Shown: positions 22,018 through 32,329 of the stretch, piece after piece
How the letters are laid out: every line of letters starts with the position of its first letter
How positions within the stretch are numbered: position 1 is the stretch's first letter
Assembly: GCA_006384855.1 (NCBI GenBank)
Contig: VCJN01002010.1
Location: 1 to 64,000, forward strand
Length of the DNA stretch: 64,000 bases
Direction of reading: 5' to 3'
Source of the DNA: Tetraselmis striata
Lineage: Eukaryota > Chlorophyta > Chlorodendrophyceae > Chlorodendrales > Chlorodendraceae
The notes under the pieces: model-generated
Told to the model about the DNA's origin: nothing
The model's input: only the letters and a program-made list of their open reading frames with translations
The model's database searches: none
Made by a program: the position numbers and the translations under genes

Positions 22018-23664
22018 GCAAGCTGATCAACAAGATCAAAGCTGCCTACATCACTGATGTTGCCTACAGCCTTGGACGCACCCCTAACGGTGTGCGACAG
22101 GATGAGACTGATGGTCTCCACTACATGGCAGATAAGGTTTGTATACCCAATGATTCTGAACTGAGAAAAGTCATCATTGAGGAGTATCATGTTGGTAATG
22201 GACACCCCAACCATACCCGCACTCTTGCCAACATACTGCGTATGTTTCGGTGGCCACGCATGAATACCACAGTTAAGCATTAATGCAAACACTGTGATAC
22301 TTGCGTTTGAATCAAAGCGGCTACCGCCAAGCCTTATGGTTCTTTCTTTCCCTTGCCATAGGCAACCAAGCCTTGGGAGATAATCTCTATGGATTTTATA
22401 ACCAACATACCTGAGGTGGATGGCTACGATGCTATTGCTACGTTTGTCGATACATTCACCAAACAGTAACATTTTGTGCCATGCAATATTAAGATTGATG
22501 CGACACAGTTGGCCAGATTATATTTGGACAACATTTACATACACCATGGTCTCAGTAGATGTATCATCTCTGACAGAGATCCCATGTTCACTTCAGTGTT
22601 ATGGAAATCATTGTTTACAGCTCTGCAAACTAAGCTAAATATTTCCAGCGCTTACCACCCGCAGATTGACGGTCAAACTGAACGCACCCACAGAACTATT
22701 GAGCAAATATCACGTGCGTTTGTTCACAAGCAACATGACTCTTGGTTAAGTCATTTGGCTCTTGCTGAATTTTCTTACAATAATTCAGTCCATTTAGCAA
22801 CACATTATGCCCATGTTGAAGCAATTTATGGCATGATGCCACTGACACCACCTGATTTGATTGCTACTGCCAACCAATATGCACTCAACACAGTTGCAAA
22901 TATTCAGGATATATTAACATGTTGATTACTGAGCAATTGAACCTTGCTGATGAATATCAAAATGTCTATGCTGCCGACCGCAAAACCAGCTCTGTTGAGT
23001 TCCCAGAAGGAGACAAAGTCTGGCTCTCAACGGAGCACTTGCTTGTACGCAACCAGCCGTCGCGCAAGTTCCGATATCGCTACATCGGCCCCTACCCGGT
23101 CACGGCCAAGATCTCCAGCCAGGCGTATCGTTTGCGCCTGCCGCCAACATTCGACTGATGCCACAATGTGTTTCATATCAGTCGACTGCGCCGGTGCGTC
23201 AACCCAGGCGCACAGCCCGATACAATGTGGAGCCCCCTCTCCGTCCAGTGTGGAGCCCCCTCTCGACGAGTTCGTCGTTGAACGCGTGCTCGACTTCTCT
23301 ATCGAGCGCCGCGAGGATCTGTTCAAGCGGGGACTCTGCCTCGGCTTTCTGGTGCATTGGCTGAACTACGACTCAGGTCATGATAGATGGGAGCCGTACA
23401 ACGCGCTGCGACGTGTCGAGGCGCTACACGATTTCGCGAGGGCGAGCCGACATCTGCAAGACACGCTACGCTCAAAGGAATACGCCAACCTGCGAGCGCG
23501 CCACCCATCGCGTTTTCCAGAGTCCATCCCGGAGCGTTGGCACCTAATACTGCTGTTGTTGCTACACTATCACGCTTCCACCGCCAACGGGCATCTGCGT
23601 CAGGCCTTCGGCGACGCGAACAGACGCTTTCTAGTTCGTCCCGTTCTGGATTTTTAAGAGGGGT
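22018..23664 (+). mobile_element. Ty3/gypsy chromovirus, second copy (integrase to 3' LTR start)
   Basis: Parallel to 8240-9893: H2C2 finger (HVGNGHPNHTRTLANI), the same two stops after NTTVKH, an integrase core now continuous for 149 codons (22476-22925) because the 9001 stop is absent, and a chromodomain in a 237-codon frame ending at 23657. It starts abruptly inside the pol region. The tract AAGAGGGGTGGGAA and TGTTACGCCC mark the 3' LTR start. The upstream RT and RNase H are missing. Confidence 0.92.
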
Positions 23665-23724
23665 GGGAATGTTACGCCCAGCGACTACCCTAGTACCACC
23701 ACAAACCTGTGATGACGCCGAGAT

Positions 23725-23930
23725 ATGGCCAAGTTTGTTTGTTTCGCCCCCGGGCAGTGAAACCCTTGCAGCGTCTCTACGACGGCCGTTTAGGCACCAA
23801 TCAAATTACGGAAAGCCCTGGGCATACGACGCTCTATTACAGTCATCAAGCAAATTGCCGGAGCATTATGCAATACTCATGGAAAGCCAGTGACAAAATT
23901 TCCAACACTGTTGGATCACCGTCTAAAACA
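23725..23930 (-). mobile_element. Copy of the 216-bp short element
   Basis: Same position within unit B as the copy at 9962-10160, from GTTTCGCCCCCGGG to CCAACACTGTTGGATCACCG. It carries small differences (CATACGACGCTC, CAATACTCATGG). It is the second of three full copies in the window. Confidence 0.65.
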
Positions 23931-25160
23931 ATGCCATGAAAATACCCGGCACTGACCACGAAAGGTCCGCCCTACCCGTTTGGGCGTCGACCCATTCGAG
24001 TAGTGCGAGTTGGGCAAGCCCCCACCCGCAGAGCAAAGCATTTCGGGAGTGCGATGCATGTGCAAAAAAGAAGGCAATGTGAGGGAGGGCCCGACGCCAT
24101 AGCTGGAAAATTTCCCGTTCCTAGTAGAATCTAGGGCACCGTGAAGGGAGGGGGGGACCCCGCCCAAAATAAAGGCAGTTAAGTCCTCGGGTGTTGACGA
24201 AGTCCTGACTACTGATAAAATCCCTAAACTCCGGAACTAACAACCCAAACTCATGACAGTGATACCACCACCGCGGGCACTCCACCAACATATGTTCGAT
24301 AGTCTCATATTCACCGCCACATGCATGGCAGTGTTCCAGGAACCGCTCGGGGATGGCATAAATCCGGGCCAATCGGCGGGCGCAGTGGGAAGTACTCGGG
24401 TGCGTAATTGTATCATAATGTGCAGCCCGGCCACAGCCCGCGCGGGGACACCCACACCGTACTGTGGCACCGGGTTTAACGCATAAGACACATGGACATA
24501 CATACCCCAGGTTTTATTGCGTGCTAACGATGCCGACGATTCGTAACGCGCCCACACCGAGGCCTTTACTAGTTTATTAGTTTACTAGTTTAGCGGCATC
24601 GCGCGAAGCTAGTGACCTCCACTTAAGTGGAAGGTGCGCCCCCTCAGCTAGCCCTATGTTCGCCCTAGCTAGTCGATCTAACCACCGCACAGTCCCCGAC
24701 GTCCACGTGACTGTCACGGCGCGCCCGACTTGGCTGATCTACTAAATGGGTTATACATGTATTCAAGTCGGATGCTTTCAGGAACGCCCGAGCCCGTGCT
24801 GCAGCGGCCGTAGCCTCTATGGACGCAATATCCAACTCGCGCATCGTCGGTGCAGTGGCCACCCCTGGGGAGTTTTTACCCACCCCAATGAGGCACCGCA
24901 AGCACTGATTGAGTACGGTTTGTAATTTATTCGCGCCGCTAGTTCTATCCATGCCCCATACGTCACCCCCCTAAGTTAAAACCGGCAGTACACATGCTTT
25001 AAGGACAGAAACACGCACATTAATATGAATTATGTCCCATCCACCGACTAATATCGAATCGAGCGCCTCAATGGCACGCTTACCCTTCTTAACCCGGTCG
25101 TCTACTATGTGTTGCATACCTAAATCCGACTTAATGACCGTCACTGTGAGATTCAGATGT
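23931..25160 (-). mobile_element. LINE 3' half, copy 2, 5'-truncated
   Basis: The minus strand carries the post-RT part of a non-LTR retrotransposon. From 5' to 3': TFTSHLNLTV and then HIVDDRVKKGKRAIEALDS (25000-25160), the region KACVLPVLT and GANKLQTVLNQCLRCLIGVG (24850-24990), and the terminal zinc knuckle CHACGGEYETIEHMLVEC (C-x2-C...H-x4-C) near 24310. At least two frameshifts or stops break it. The truncation point at about 25160 lies just after the expected YLG motif of RT. It is probably the same family as the LINE at 33 kb. Confidence 0.85.
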
Positions 25161-25752
25161 GACGTAAATGTGCCCTACTGGTGACGAACGACGACATACG
25201 GGGACGATACGGGACGGACGAGGGACGTGGATTTCATACCCAGTAGCGACGACTATCGCGCGCGACCTGTAAAGTACTATATGAATTTCTCGTTTCCATA
25301 ATTTCATCAAATTGATATGCGCACGCGGGCTCGCGTGTCGCCCGCCGACGCGGAGCACCCGGGCTAAGTACAGGCGGATGTACGCACTCATTGCACATCG
25401 CCGCACATCGCTGACCGCACATCGCTGACCGCTGACCCCGCGGTGTGCGGCGATGTGCGGCACGACGGGCGGAGGTGTGGGCGGATGTAGGTGGTACGGT
25501 AGGTGGTAGGCGGTAGGTGGTGTTCGTAGGTGCGCGTTTTAATGCAGCCGCCCTAACTGCTGATGATTGTGTAACGCCCCAGCACGCGCATGAAGTACGG
25601 GGTCGCCTCACGGTCACCGCCGCTCACCGTTGAATCAAGCGCGGACAGCCGCGCACTCGCATCTGTGTTGCCTGCCGGTGGTGGGTTACATCCACCCCAA
25701 CTCTCAACCCCCCCCCCCCCCCCCCCCCCGCCCTCCGCGCGCGGCAGCAGGC
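25161..25752. other. No supported gene
   Basis: Intergenic sequence with short direct repeats (CGCACATCGCTGACC, 25385-25435) and a 20-base C run at about 25709-25730 just before the next ATG. No coding region is supported. Confidence 0.45.
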
Positions 25753-27767
25753 ATGCCGGGAGAGGGATGGATATCGAGTGTGTCGAAGGATGGCGTGTAC
25801 ACATGCAAGCACTGCCACGGCATCGTGACGGGTAGTAGTGAAAGGACGGCGCGAGAGCGGCACTTCCGGAAATACCCGAACTGTAGCCACTCGTTGAAGC
25901 GTGCGGCTAAGTTGCGCCGCAAGGCCGCCTTATCACAAGCAGCAGCAGCAGGGGCGGCAGCAACAGCAGCAGCAACAGCAGCAACAAGCGCGGCAGCAGG
26001 AGTAGCTGCAGCCGTCGGAAACGGCCCGCCGGCGCCGGTCTCGGACGACGGCGGCTCGAAGGTGGACGATGTGATGGGCGTGGGGGAGGACCCCGTTGGC
26101 GAAGACGGTATGGACATCGACGCGCCTGCGTGGCCGCCGGCGGGCGTCGAACCCGCGATGAGGGCGTGATATGGAAAGGCGATCCCGGCGACTTCTACAT
26201 GAAGGTCATCGCCAAGAAGTTCCGGGGAGTATGGCACTACGGCGTGATAACCGGCGTCGTTACCGAGTGGGTGTTGGAGGACTACGGCGGGGCGACCCAG
26301 TGGCGCGCTGTTTTCGAGGACGGTGACATTGTGGACCTTCTGCGTTCAGAGGTGAGTGGGCCCGGCCTGCGTGCTGGTGGCACCACTCAACTGCGGTTGT
26401 ATGGAATCACACGCACCCGCCCGGTCGGCGTGGCAGGTTGTGGAGGCTATGGCGGCTGCCCAGGAGCACCCCCCTGTGGATGCGGACGGGGAGGCTCGCT
26501 TGGTAACCGTCCATCAAGGCGATGACTTGTCCAGTGAATCACGCACCTTGCCCGGCGTGCGTTCAACACAACCCGGCTGGCGGAGGCCAAGCAGAACACT
26601 GGCTGCCATGGCGTGTGCCATGTGCATGTGGTCCTGGGCTATGTCAGCATGATCAACCTCTTCCCCCTCGCGCCGTTCCACCTGTTTTTTTTTGGCTTGG
26701 GAAGGGACTTCTGGAGGAAATTTGTCACCGTGCAGGGCCACATTGGATTCCGAGCTATGAAGCAGGAAGACCGGCGCCAAGCTTTAGTCCCGATACCCAG
26801 CAACTTTGAACGCGGGTTGCGCCCTTCGTTTGCAGTGTCCAAGAATCGAAAGGTAACCCCCCCCCCCCCCCCCCCCCGGGCGTGGGCGTGGGCGTGGGCG
26901 TGGGCGTGACGGCATTCCCCTCCATGACTGCAGGGTCAGGCAAGGTGACGGTGCAGTCCGGCTGGGTCATGGAGGACTGCTTGCACCACATGGAAACGTT
27001 TTCCATTCTTAACGCCGGTCCGCTGCTCGAGGAGGCCCGGGTGAAGGCGATCATGACCGAGAAGGAGCTTCGCGTCCCCAGGCGGTGCTTTGGCACATGT
27101 ACAAGCGCATGCAAGGAGCTGCGTGGTTCGTCACGCGGTGGGGGTTGCAGAATGTGGTGACGGAGGAGGACGGCCCCGAGCGCAAGGCGCAGGTGGACGC
27201 GCTCACTAGGGAGGGGAGGACTCGATACCCCGCGCGGCGCCAAGGCGCGGCGGCCGGGGCAGCGCGGCGCCAAGGCGCGGCGGCCGGGGCAGCGCGGCGC
27301 CAAGGCGCGGCGGCCGGGGCAGCGCGGCGCCAAGGCGCGGCGGCCGGGGCAGCGCGGCGCCAAGGCGCGGCGGCCGGGGCAGCGCGGCGCCAAGGCGCGG
27401 CGGCCGGGGCAGCGCGGCGCCAAGGCGCGGCGGCCGGGGCAGCGCGGCGCCAAGGCGCGGCGGCCGGGGCAGCGCGGCGCCAAGGCGCGGCGGCCGGGGC
27501 AGCGCGGCGCCAAGGCGCGGCGGCCGGGGCAGCGCGGCGCCAAGGCGCGGCGGCCGGGGCAGCGCGGCGCCAAGGCGCGGCGGCCGGGGCAGCGCGGCGC
27601 CAAGACAGCGCATACAGCGGAATCGGCGGAAAGGGATGCATTACAAGCTGTGGACGGCAGCCGCTGAAAACTATGCGGTCATGCCGCAACAACCCCAGCA
27701 CTGGCTTCTGGATACCTGTGATCTGGCTGACGGCGGCGGGCTGCGGGATGCAGGGCCGCATGACTGA
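25753..27767 (+). CDS. Unknown protein: BED-like finger, Tudor-like domain, 10-aa repeats
   Basis: The likely start is ATG 25753 (MPGEGWISSVSKDG). Next comes CKHC...RERHFRKYPNCSHS, a C-x2-C...H...C finger resembling BED fingers, then an Ala-rich linker. A second piece (about 26170-26351, ending at a GTGAGT donor) contains DFYMKVIAKKFRGVWHYG and WRAVFEDGDIVDLL, like a Tudor domain of the PTM/DIR17 type. Further pieces with splice signals follow: VVEAMAAAQEHPP (acceptor at 26435), a hydrophobic block with FHLFFFGLGRDFWRKF (about 26650-26720), and QSGWVMEDCLHHMETFS (after an acceptor at about 26936). A 30-bp repeat array and a last frame ending near 27767 close it. The frame joins at 26110-26170 and 27080 are unresolved. 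It could be transposon-derived; the function is unknown. Confidence 0.45.
27232..27605. repeat. 30-bp minisatellite, ~12 identical units
   Basis: Units of 30 bp (GCGCGGCGCCAAGG, then CGCGGCGGCCGGGGCA) repeat with no visible difference. The unit encodes ten-residue repeats in all frames (for example ARRQGAAAGA on the plus strand and ALPRPPRLGA on the minus strand) and keeps at least four frames open, so ORFs across it are unreliable. Confidence 0.95.
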
Positions 27768-28214
27768 GGTGGCGGTGCTGGTGAGCCCGCAGAGTCTGCA
27801 TGCGGCGGAGGCGGCGCAGCCGCATAGGCACTAGACAATGCTCTGAAGCGAGCCCCAATTGTCTGCCCAGCGCCTGCCCCAATGTAACGCACCAGCTTGG
27901 CAGCAATTGGCAGCTCTTTTGCCCCCCCCCCCCCCCCTCCACCCCACAGACACACTACCAATACCAGTTTCTCATCCCGGCGGGCAGTTGATGCGTATAC
28001 CCAGGCTTGTGCGTACGCGGTGCGGGGGGGGGGGGGGGGGGGGGGGGGGAATCACTATAGCTAAGCTAGTGATGTGAGATATGAGTGCAGCAACAGATAT
28101 TGTGCAAGATATAATACGATGGCATGCAAGCGGGTCCCCGCTCTTCCACAATCATTGGCCCTGCTCCCTCTTGCCCCGCCCCCGGTGCCCTTTAGCTGCT
28201 CTCAGCATCCCGAG
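27768..28214. other. No supported gene; C and G homopolymers
   Basis: Contains a C run at about 27921-27936 and a G run of about 28 bases at 28023-28050, opposite in polarity and 90 bp apart. No coding region is supported. Confidence 0.5.
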
Positions 28215-28530
28215 TGGGATGGGCGGGGCAGCGGTTGCTACCGAGTGAGGCGTAGCATCGTTTGCAGTAGCAACGCAGCCTTTCCGGTGTGACGCCGCCT
28301 GGATGTAACCCAGCAGTACGCGCAAAGTGCAAGTGCAAGCTGCTGATGGCGGGGGTCCCGCGCGGGGGGGGGGGGGGGGGGGGGCAGCGGCTGTGGGATA
28401 GGCGCGGCAGCGGTTGCTACAGAGTGAGGCGTCGCATTGTTTGCAGTAGCAACGCAGCCTTTCCGGTTGCATAGTGTGACGCAGCCTGGATGTAACCCAG
28501 CAGTACGCGCAAAGTGCAAGTGTTACACGT
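28215..28530. repeat. Two direct copies of a ~130-bp unit
   Basis: GGGCAGCGGTTGCTAC... through GCAACGCAGCCTTTCCGG to CTGGATGTAACCCAGCAGTA appears at 28220-28343 and again at 28400-28522, separated by a G run. The downstream copy has TTGCATA inserted after CCGG. The family is unknown. Confidence 0.8.
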
Positions 28531-28564
28531 CCGTGTGCCCCACCCAATGACATTGCGCCCGACC

Positions 28565-29266
28565 TCACTGACGGCATATCTCGCTCTCCTTCAGCTCCTG
28601 GGCCGTCCGCCGCCTCACCCTGCGCACCCTACCAGCCGCGCGTGCCTTCTCGGAAGCCTCACACACGGCGGCGCGAGTCGCGTCGTGGAACGCGTCCCTG
28701 ACATGGCGGAACTCCGCCCTCTTCGTGGCCGTGGTCGGGCAGGGGACTGCCCGCTGATGGGTCGCCATGCATGGGTACTTGGGGCCGCACAAAGCCGGGG
28801 TGCCGTCGCAGCAACACTCCCAGTCCGTCCGTTGGCCGCAGTCCACGCATGACGGGCGTCCGGCCAGGACACGCACATGATAGTGCATGTGGCCGCCTCC
28901 CGCCACTGCTCGTAGTGCTCCGGTCAACATGGCGACGAGCAAGTCGGCATGTCCCGCAGGTGGTTGCGGGGCGGGTGGCGCGAGCGCAGCCTCGCTCGCC
29001 TCGACAACCCCCTCAGCCCGATCAGTCGCCTCGACCACGGCCTCCTCCGCCTCCCGACGCGGCGCACCAGGCGCATCATCGTCGCCTGGCAGGGCGTCCC
29101 CCCCCGCAACGGCGCCGTCGGCGGTGGCCGACGCCGTCGTGGCGGGGTGTTGTGAGGAGGTGGCCCTAGACATAGGTGGGGCCGGCACCGCCATGTGTTG
29201 CTCCACATGCGGTGCGGTTCCTGACGCGACAGCTCCGTCGCACCAGTACCGGCGCCGGCACCCCAC
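28565..29266 (-). CDS. Cys-rich, zinc-ribbon-like ORF
   Basis: A 233-codon minus-strand frame. The first two thirds are Ala/Glu-rich and low in complexity. The C-terminal third contains CVDCGQRTDWECC, ALCGPKYPC and then a His, a spacing (C-x2-C...C-x-C...C...C...H) reminiscent of the Cys-rich tail of piggyBac-type transposases. A basic tail (RVRRVRRRTAQELKESE) ends it. No catalytic domain was found upstream, so it may be the last exon of a longer gene or a transposon remnant. The assignment is tentative. Confidence 0.4.
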   Translation of the reverse strand: MGCRRRYWCDGAVASGTAPHVEQHMAVPAPPMSRATSSQHPATTASATADGAVAGGDALPGDDDAPGAPRREAEEAVVEATDRAEGVVEASEAALAPPAPQPPAGHADLLVAMLTGALRAVAGGGHMHYHVRVLAGRPSCVDCGQRTDWECCCDGTPALCGPKYPCMATHQRAVPCPTTATKRAEFRHVRDAFHDATRAAVCEASEKARAAGRVRRVRRRTAQELKESEICRQ

Positions 29267-29459
29267 GCACGCCTGCTGGGCTTACCACCAACCGGCATGT
29301 TTCCTTTGGGAGGCGGTTCATCCGCGTCGGAGGTGAGCGGCGGTGCCTGTGTGGGTGTGGATACTGCCCGGCCATTAGGGCTCCCGCCGCCTGTCGCTCC
29401 GCCGACCCACGCCGCGGCGTGTGCTGCGCCCCGCATAGTCGCCTCGAATATAATATACA

Positions 29460-29821
29460 TGACGCGGGGACGGGGGGGGATTCGTGCGTTTCGTATGTCG
29501 GCGGAAAGGCGTGCGAAGCTGCGGCTGGCGAAGGTGGTGGAAGTAAGCGTGGCGGCGTCGGCGGCGTATTACCGTGCGTGCATGCGTGCGCAACCCCGCG
29601 GCAGCAAGCGCCGGACTCGGCGTGTGCCGGCGGCAGAGCTGCGAAGCCATGGACACGGTACGGGATGCCAAGTCTGGCTAAGCAACTGCCGAGGCTGGCG
29701 GCTTAACCCCCATGTCCGGCGGTTGAGGGACGGAAAGTGCGTAGAAGTTGATCGGCAAAGCGGGCATATAAGCATGGCTGTGCTAGGTTCCTATGAAGTA
29801 ATGGCGGTTTGTGCTAAGTAA
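29460..29821 (+). CDS. Hypothetical basic ORF
   Basis: A plus-strand frame with ATG 29460 and a second ATG just downstream (MSAERRAKLRLAKVVEVS), Arg/Ala-rich, ending at 29821. A possible GT donor at 29657 would shorten it. It lies head to head with the Cys-rich minus ORF, so the two could share a control region. No family recognised. Confidence 0.25.
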
Positions 29822-30177
29822 TTCGTAGGGGTGGACCATGCAGCGCAGGTAGGGGGCGGTATAAATGAGGCCGGGCACATATACTGCTCCACGAAACGAC
29901 ACTGTCGCACGTGTAGTTGAATAGACGCCCCCCCCCCCCCCCCCCCCCGCCGGGTCGGCCCGCCGGGTCGGCCCGCCGACCCGCCACGGCATGTAATATT
30001 TGTCATGCATCGCCGGGGTATGTGTGAGTGGATGCCCCGCCGCCACATCCCCCCCCCCCCCCCCACCCCCCCCATTTACACTTGTGCACTCATTAAGTTT
30101 GGGCTGGTTTCGGAGCAGTACATGTACGTATGTATATACATACAATGGAACGTAGGACCTGCGCGGAAAGAGGGGGG
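29822..30177. other. No supported gene
   Basis: Holds two C runs (about 29931-29948 and 30049-30064) and a GGGTCGGCCCGCC duplication. No coding region was seen. Confidence 0.45.
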
Positions 30178-31315
30178 GCTGGCGGAATGCGTTGGGGGTG
30201 CGTAGAGTAGCGTGTTGGTGAGATTCGGGGTGCATCGGACGCCGGATGCCCATCCACCCAGCGTAAAAGACGCCTACGTAATATTCACACTATATATATT
30301 CACACGCAAATGTGTGAAAACCGGACATTCCGTGCCGGATGGGTGGGAATACGGCGTCCGATGCAGCCAAAACCCCAGCAACACGCTATTCTGTGCACCG
30401 CCAATGCACTCCGCCAGCACCGCCTCATTCTCTGTCGATTTCGAAAACGCCTTCACATTACCCACCGCTAATTGCAATTGCCACCGTGTAATGTTGTCAC
30501 GATGTGCGCACACAACAACACTTACTACCGGTTCCGACGCGGATGGAGGCGAGGCTTGCGGAGTGCGTTGGGGGTGCGTAGAGTAGCGTGCTGCAAATAA
30601 TTGGGGTGCATCGGACGCCGGATGCCCACCCACCCGGCGTAAAAGACGCGTAATATTCACACTTTATTAACACACAAATGTGTGAAAACCGGACATTCCG
30701 TGCCGGATGGGTGGGAATACGGCGTCCGATGCAGCCAAAACCCCAGCAACACGCTATTCTGTGCACCGCCAATGCACTCCGCCAGCACCGCCACATTCTC
30801 TGTCGATTTCGAAAACGCCTTCACATTGTCCACCGCTAATTGCAATTGCCATCGTGTAATGTTGTCACGATGTGCGCACACAACAACACTTACTACCGGT
30901 TCCGACGCGGATGGAGGCGAGGCTTGCGGAGTGCGTTGGGGGTGCGTAGAGTAGCGTGCTGCAAATAATTGGGGTGCATCGGACGCCGGATGCCCATCCA
31001 CCCGGCGTAAAAGACGCGTAATATTCACACTGCTTTATTAACACACAAATGTGTGAAAACCGGACATTCCGTGCCGGATGGGTGGGAATACGGCGTCCGA
31101 TGCAGCCAAAACCCCAGCAACACGCTATTCTGTGCACCGCCAATGCACTCCGCCAGCACCGCCACATTCTCTGTCGATTTCGAAAACGCCTTCACATTAT
31201 CCACCGCTAATAATTGCAATTGCCACCGTGTAATGTTGTCACGATGTGCGCACACAACAACACTTACTACCGGTTCCGACGCGGATGGAGGCGAGGCTTG
31301 CGGAGTGCACTTGCG
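30178..31315. repeat. Foldback satellite: three ~370-bp units with inverted arms
   Basis: Three head-to-tail units (starting about 30178, 30555 and 30925) share almost all bases. Inside each, an arm containing GTGCGTAGAGTAGCGTG and GTGCATCGGACGCCGGATG is followed about 60 bp later by its inverted counterpart (CCGGATGGGTGGGAA, CGGCGTCCGATGC, AGCAACACGCTATTCTGTGC). A unique spacer with ACTACCGGTTCCGACGCGG separates the units. Differences are small insertions (TATATATT, GCT, AAT) and substitutions. Each unit could form a long hairpin. Confidence 0.88.
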
Positions 31316-31430
31316 GTGCACAGACTAGCGGGAGACTAGACCCATTGTCGCTTATTTACAAGCACGGGCGGTGCTGCCAGACCTGATCGTCTACGGCCGA
31401 TATAATATTCACACTATATTAACATCGGTG

Positions 31431-31475
31431 CACACCGCCGCACACCGCCGCACACCGCCGCACACCGCCGCACAA
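31431..31475. repeat. Short tandem repeat (CACACCGCCG)x4
   Basis: Four 10-bp units in a row, followed by a degenerate fifth. Confidence 0.9.
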
Positions 31476-31778
31476 CGCTGCGCGCGCACATTCGTCGCAC
31501 ACATTATCCCGGATTCACTCGCCGTATCCATTACGCCGTGCTACTTCAACAATAAACATTGCGAAATTACACCGACACAATGCCGCACCGACTAGCTCTT
31601 GACAATACGTGCATATAAATAGTAGTGGCGCGCTGCTCCTCGCCTCCGATGTGTCGTTGACTGCTGCGGAAGGCGGTCGTCGACTGGGTGTTAGTTTCTC
31701 CACCTCGGCCGCCCCCCCCCCCCCCCCCCCCCCCCGCCCTCCCCCCCCCCCCCCCCCCTTCACCGCTCACAGCGCCAT

Positions 31779-32065
31779 GGCCGACCTCGCCCCCCCGGGC
31801 AAAAGTGGGCGGCGAGCCTTGTTGTCTCGCGTGTCCGCGCCGCCGGCATCGAGGAGGACGAGAAAGACATGAGGAAACCCGTGACAAGGTGGGCGCGCAA
31901 CAAAACACTCCATCCTCCGCATTAGCACGCACCCACTCGTGGCTAACTTGTGCCGCGCGCAGGTTCGTCCGGGAGCGCCGTAAGGCCCACCTCAACGCCA
32001 AGGCTTCCACAGTGCCAGCGGCGCAACTCGTGGTGGCCGAGGAGGCCGCATCCTCAGCCGCTTAA
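31779..32065 (+). CDS. Small basic two-exon candidate
   Basis: The frame GIEEDEKDMRKPVTR is followed by a GTGGGC donor (31888) and the acceptor GCGCGCAG (31962), restoring a frame FVRERRKAHLNAKAS that ends EEAASSAA and stop at 32065. The upstream start is uncertain because the ATG at 31779 is in another frame and C runs of 18-25 bases precede it. The protein is short, charged and alanine-rich. No family recognised. Confidence 0.3.
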
Positions 32066-32137
32066 AGGCGAAACGATTGTGGCTTGTTGTGGGTGTCTGG
32101 GCACAGGGGGCGTCCCGACGCGAAGGTAAGGAAGCTC

Positions 32138-32329
32138 ATGGCGGCGTCGTCGACGGCACAGCCTCCCGGGGTGGTGAAGACACTGACGGATGACAAGAAG
32201 CGGAAGAGGCCAGTGAAGAAACGCCGAGGTAAGAAACTGACGGTCGCGGAGTCGGAGGCGGAGGCGGAGGCAGCGAGATCGTCGAAGCGGAGGGTCCCCC
32301 GGGCACGCAAGAACAAGAACAAGCAGTAG
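32138..32329 (+). CDS. Short Lys/Arg-rich ORF
   Basis: From ATG 32138 (MAASSTAQPPGVVKTLTDD) to the stop after RKNKNKQ: 63 codons, with clusters KKRKRPVKKRRGKK and SSKRRVPRARKNKNK that resemble nuclear localisation or DNA-binding tails. It could be the last exon of the preceding candidate. No homologue recalled. Confidence 0.3.
   Translation: MAASSTAQPPGVVKTLTDDKKRKRPVKKRRGKKLTVAESEAEAEAARSSKRRVPRARKNKNKQ

Larger units (their letters stand above)
22018..24665. repeat. Segmental duplication, copy 2 (unit B)
   Basis: Second copy of the segment at 8240-10885. Homology starts at GCAAGCT(G/C)ATCAACAAG. Beyond its right end the LINE continues for another 500 bp, whereas the first copy stops. On the left the gypsy element is truncated, whereas the first copy extends 1.4 kb further. 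The order is therefore A-B-module-B-C. Confidence 0.85.

Noticed and set aside
26755-27761. Minus-strand ORFs of 282 and 236 codons across the 30-bp array
   Set aside because: The repeat keeps several frames open. No domain lies on the minus strand, and the plus strand has splice-supported coding pieces.
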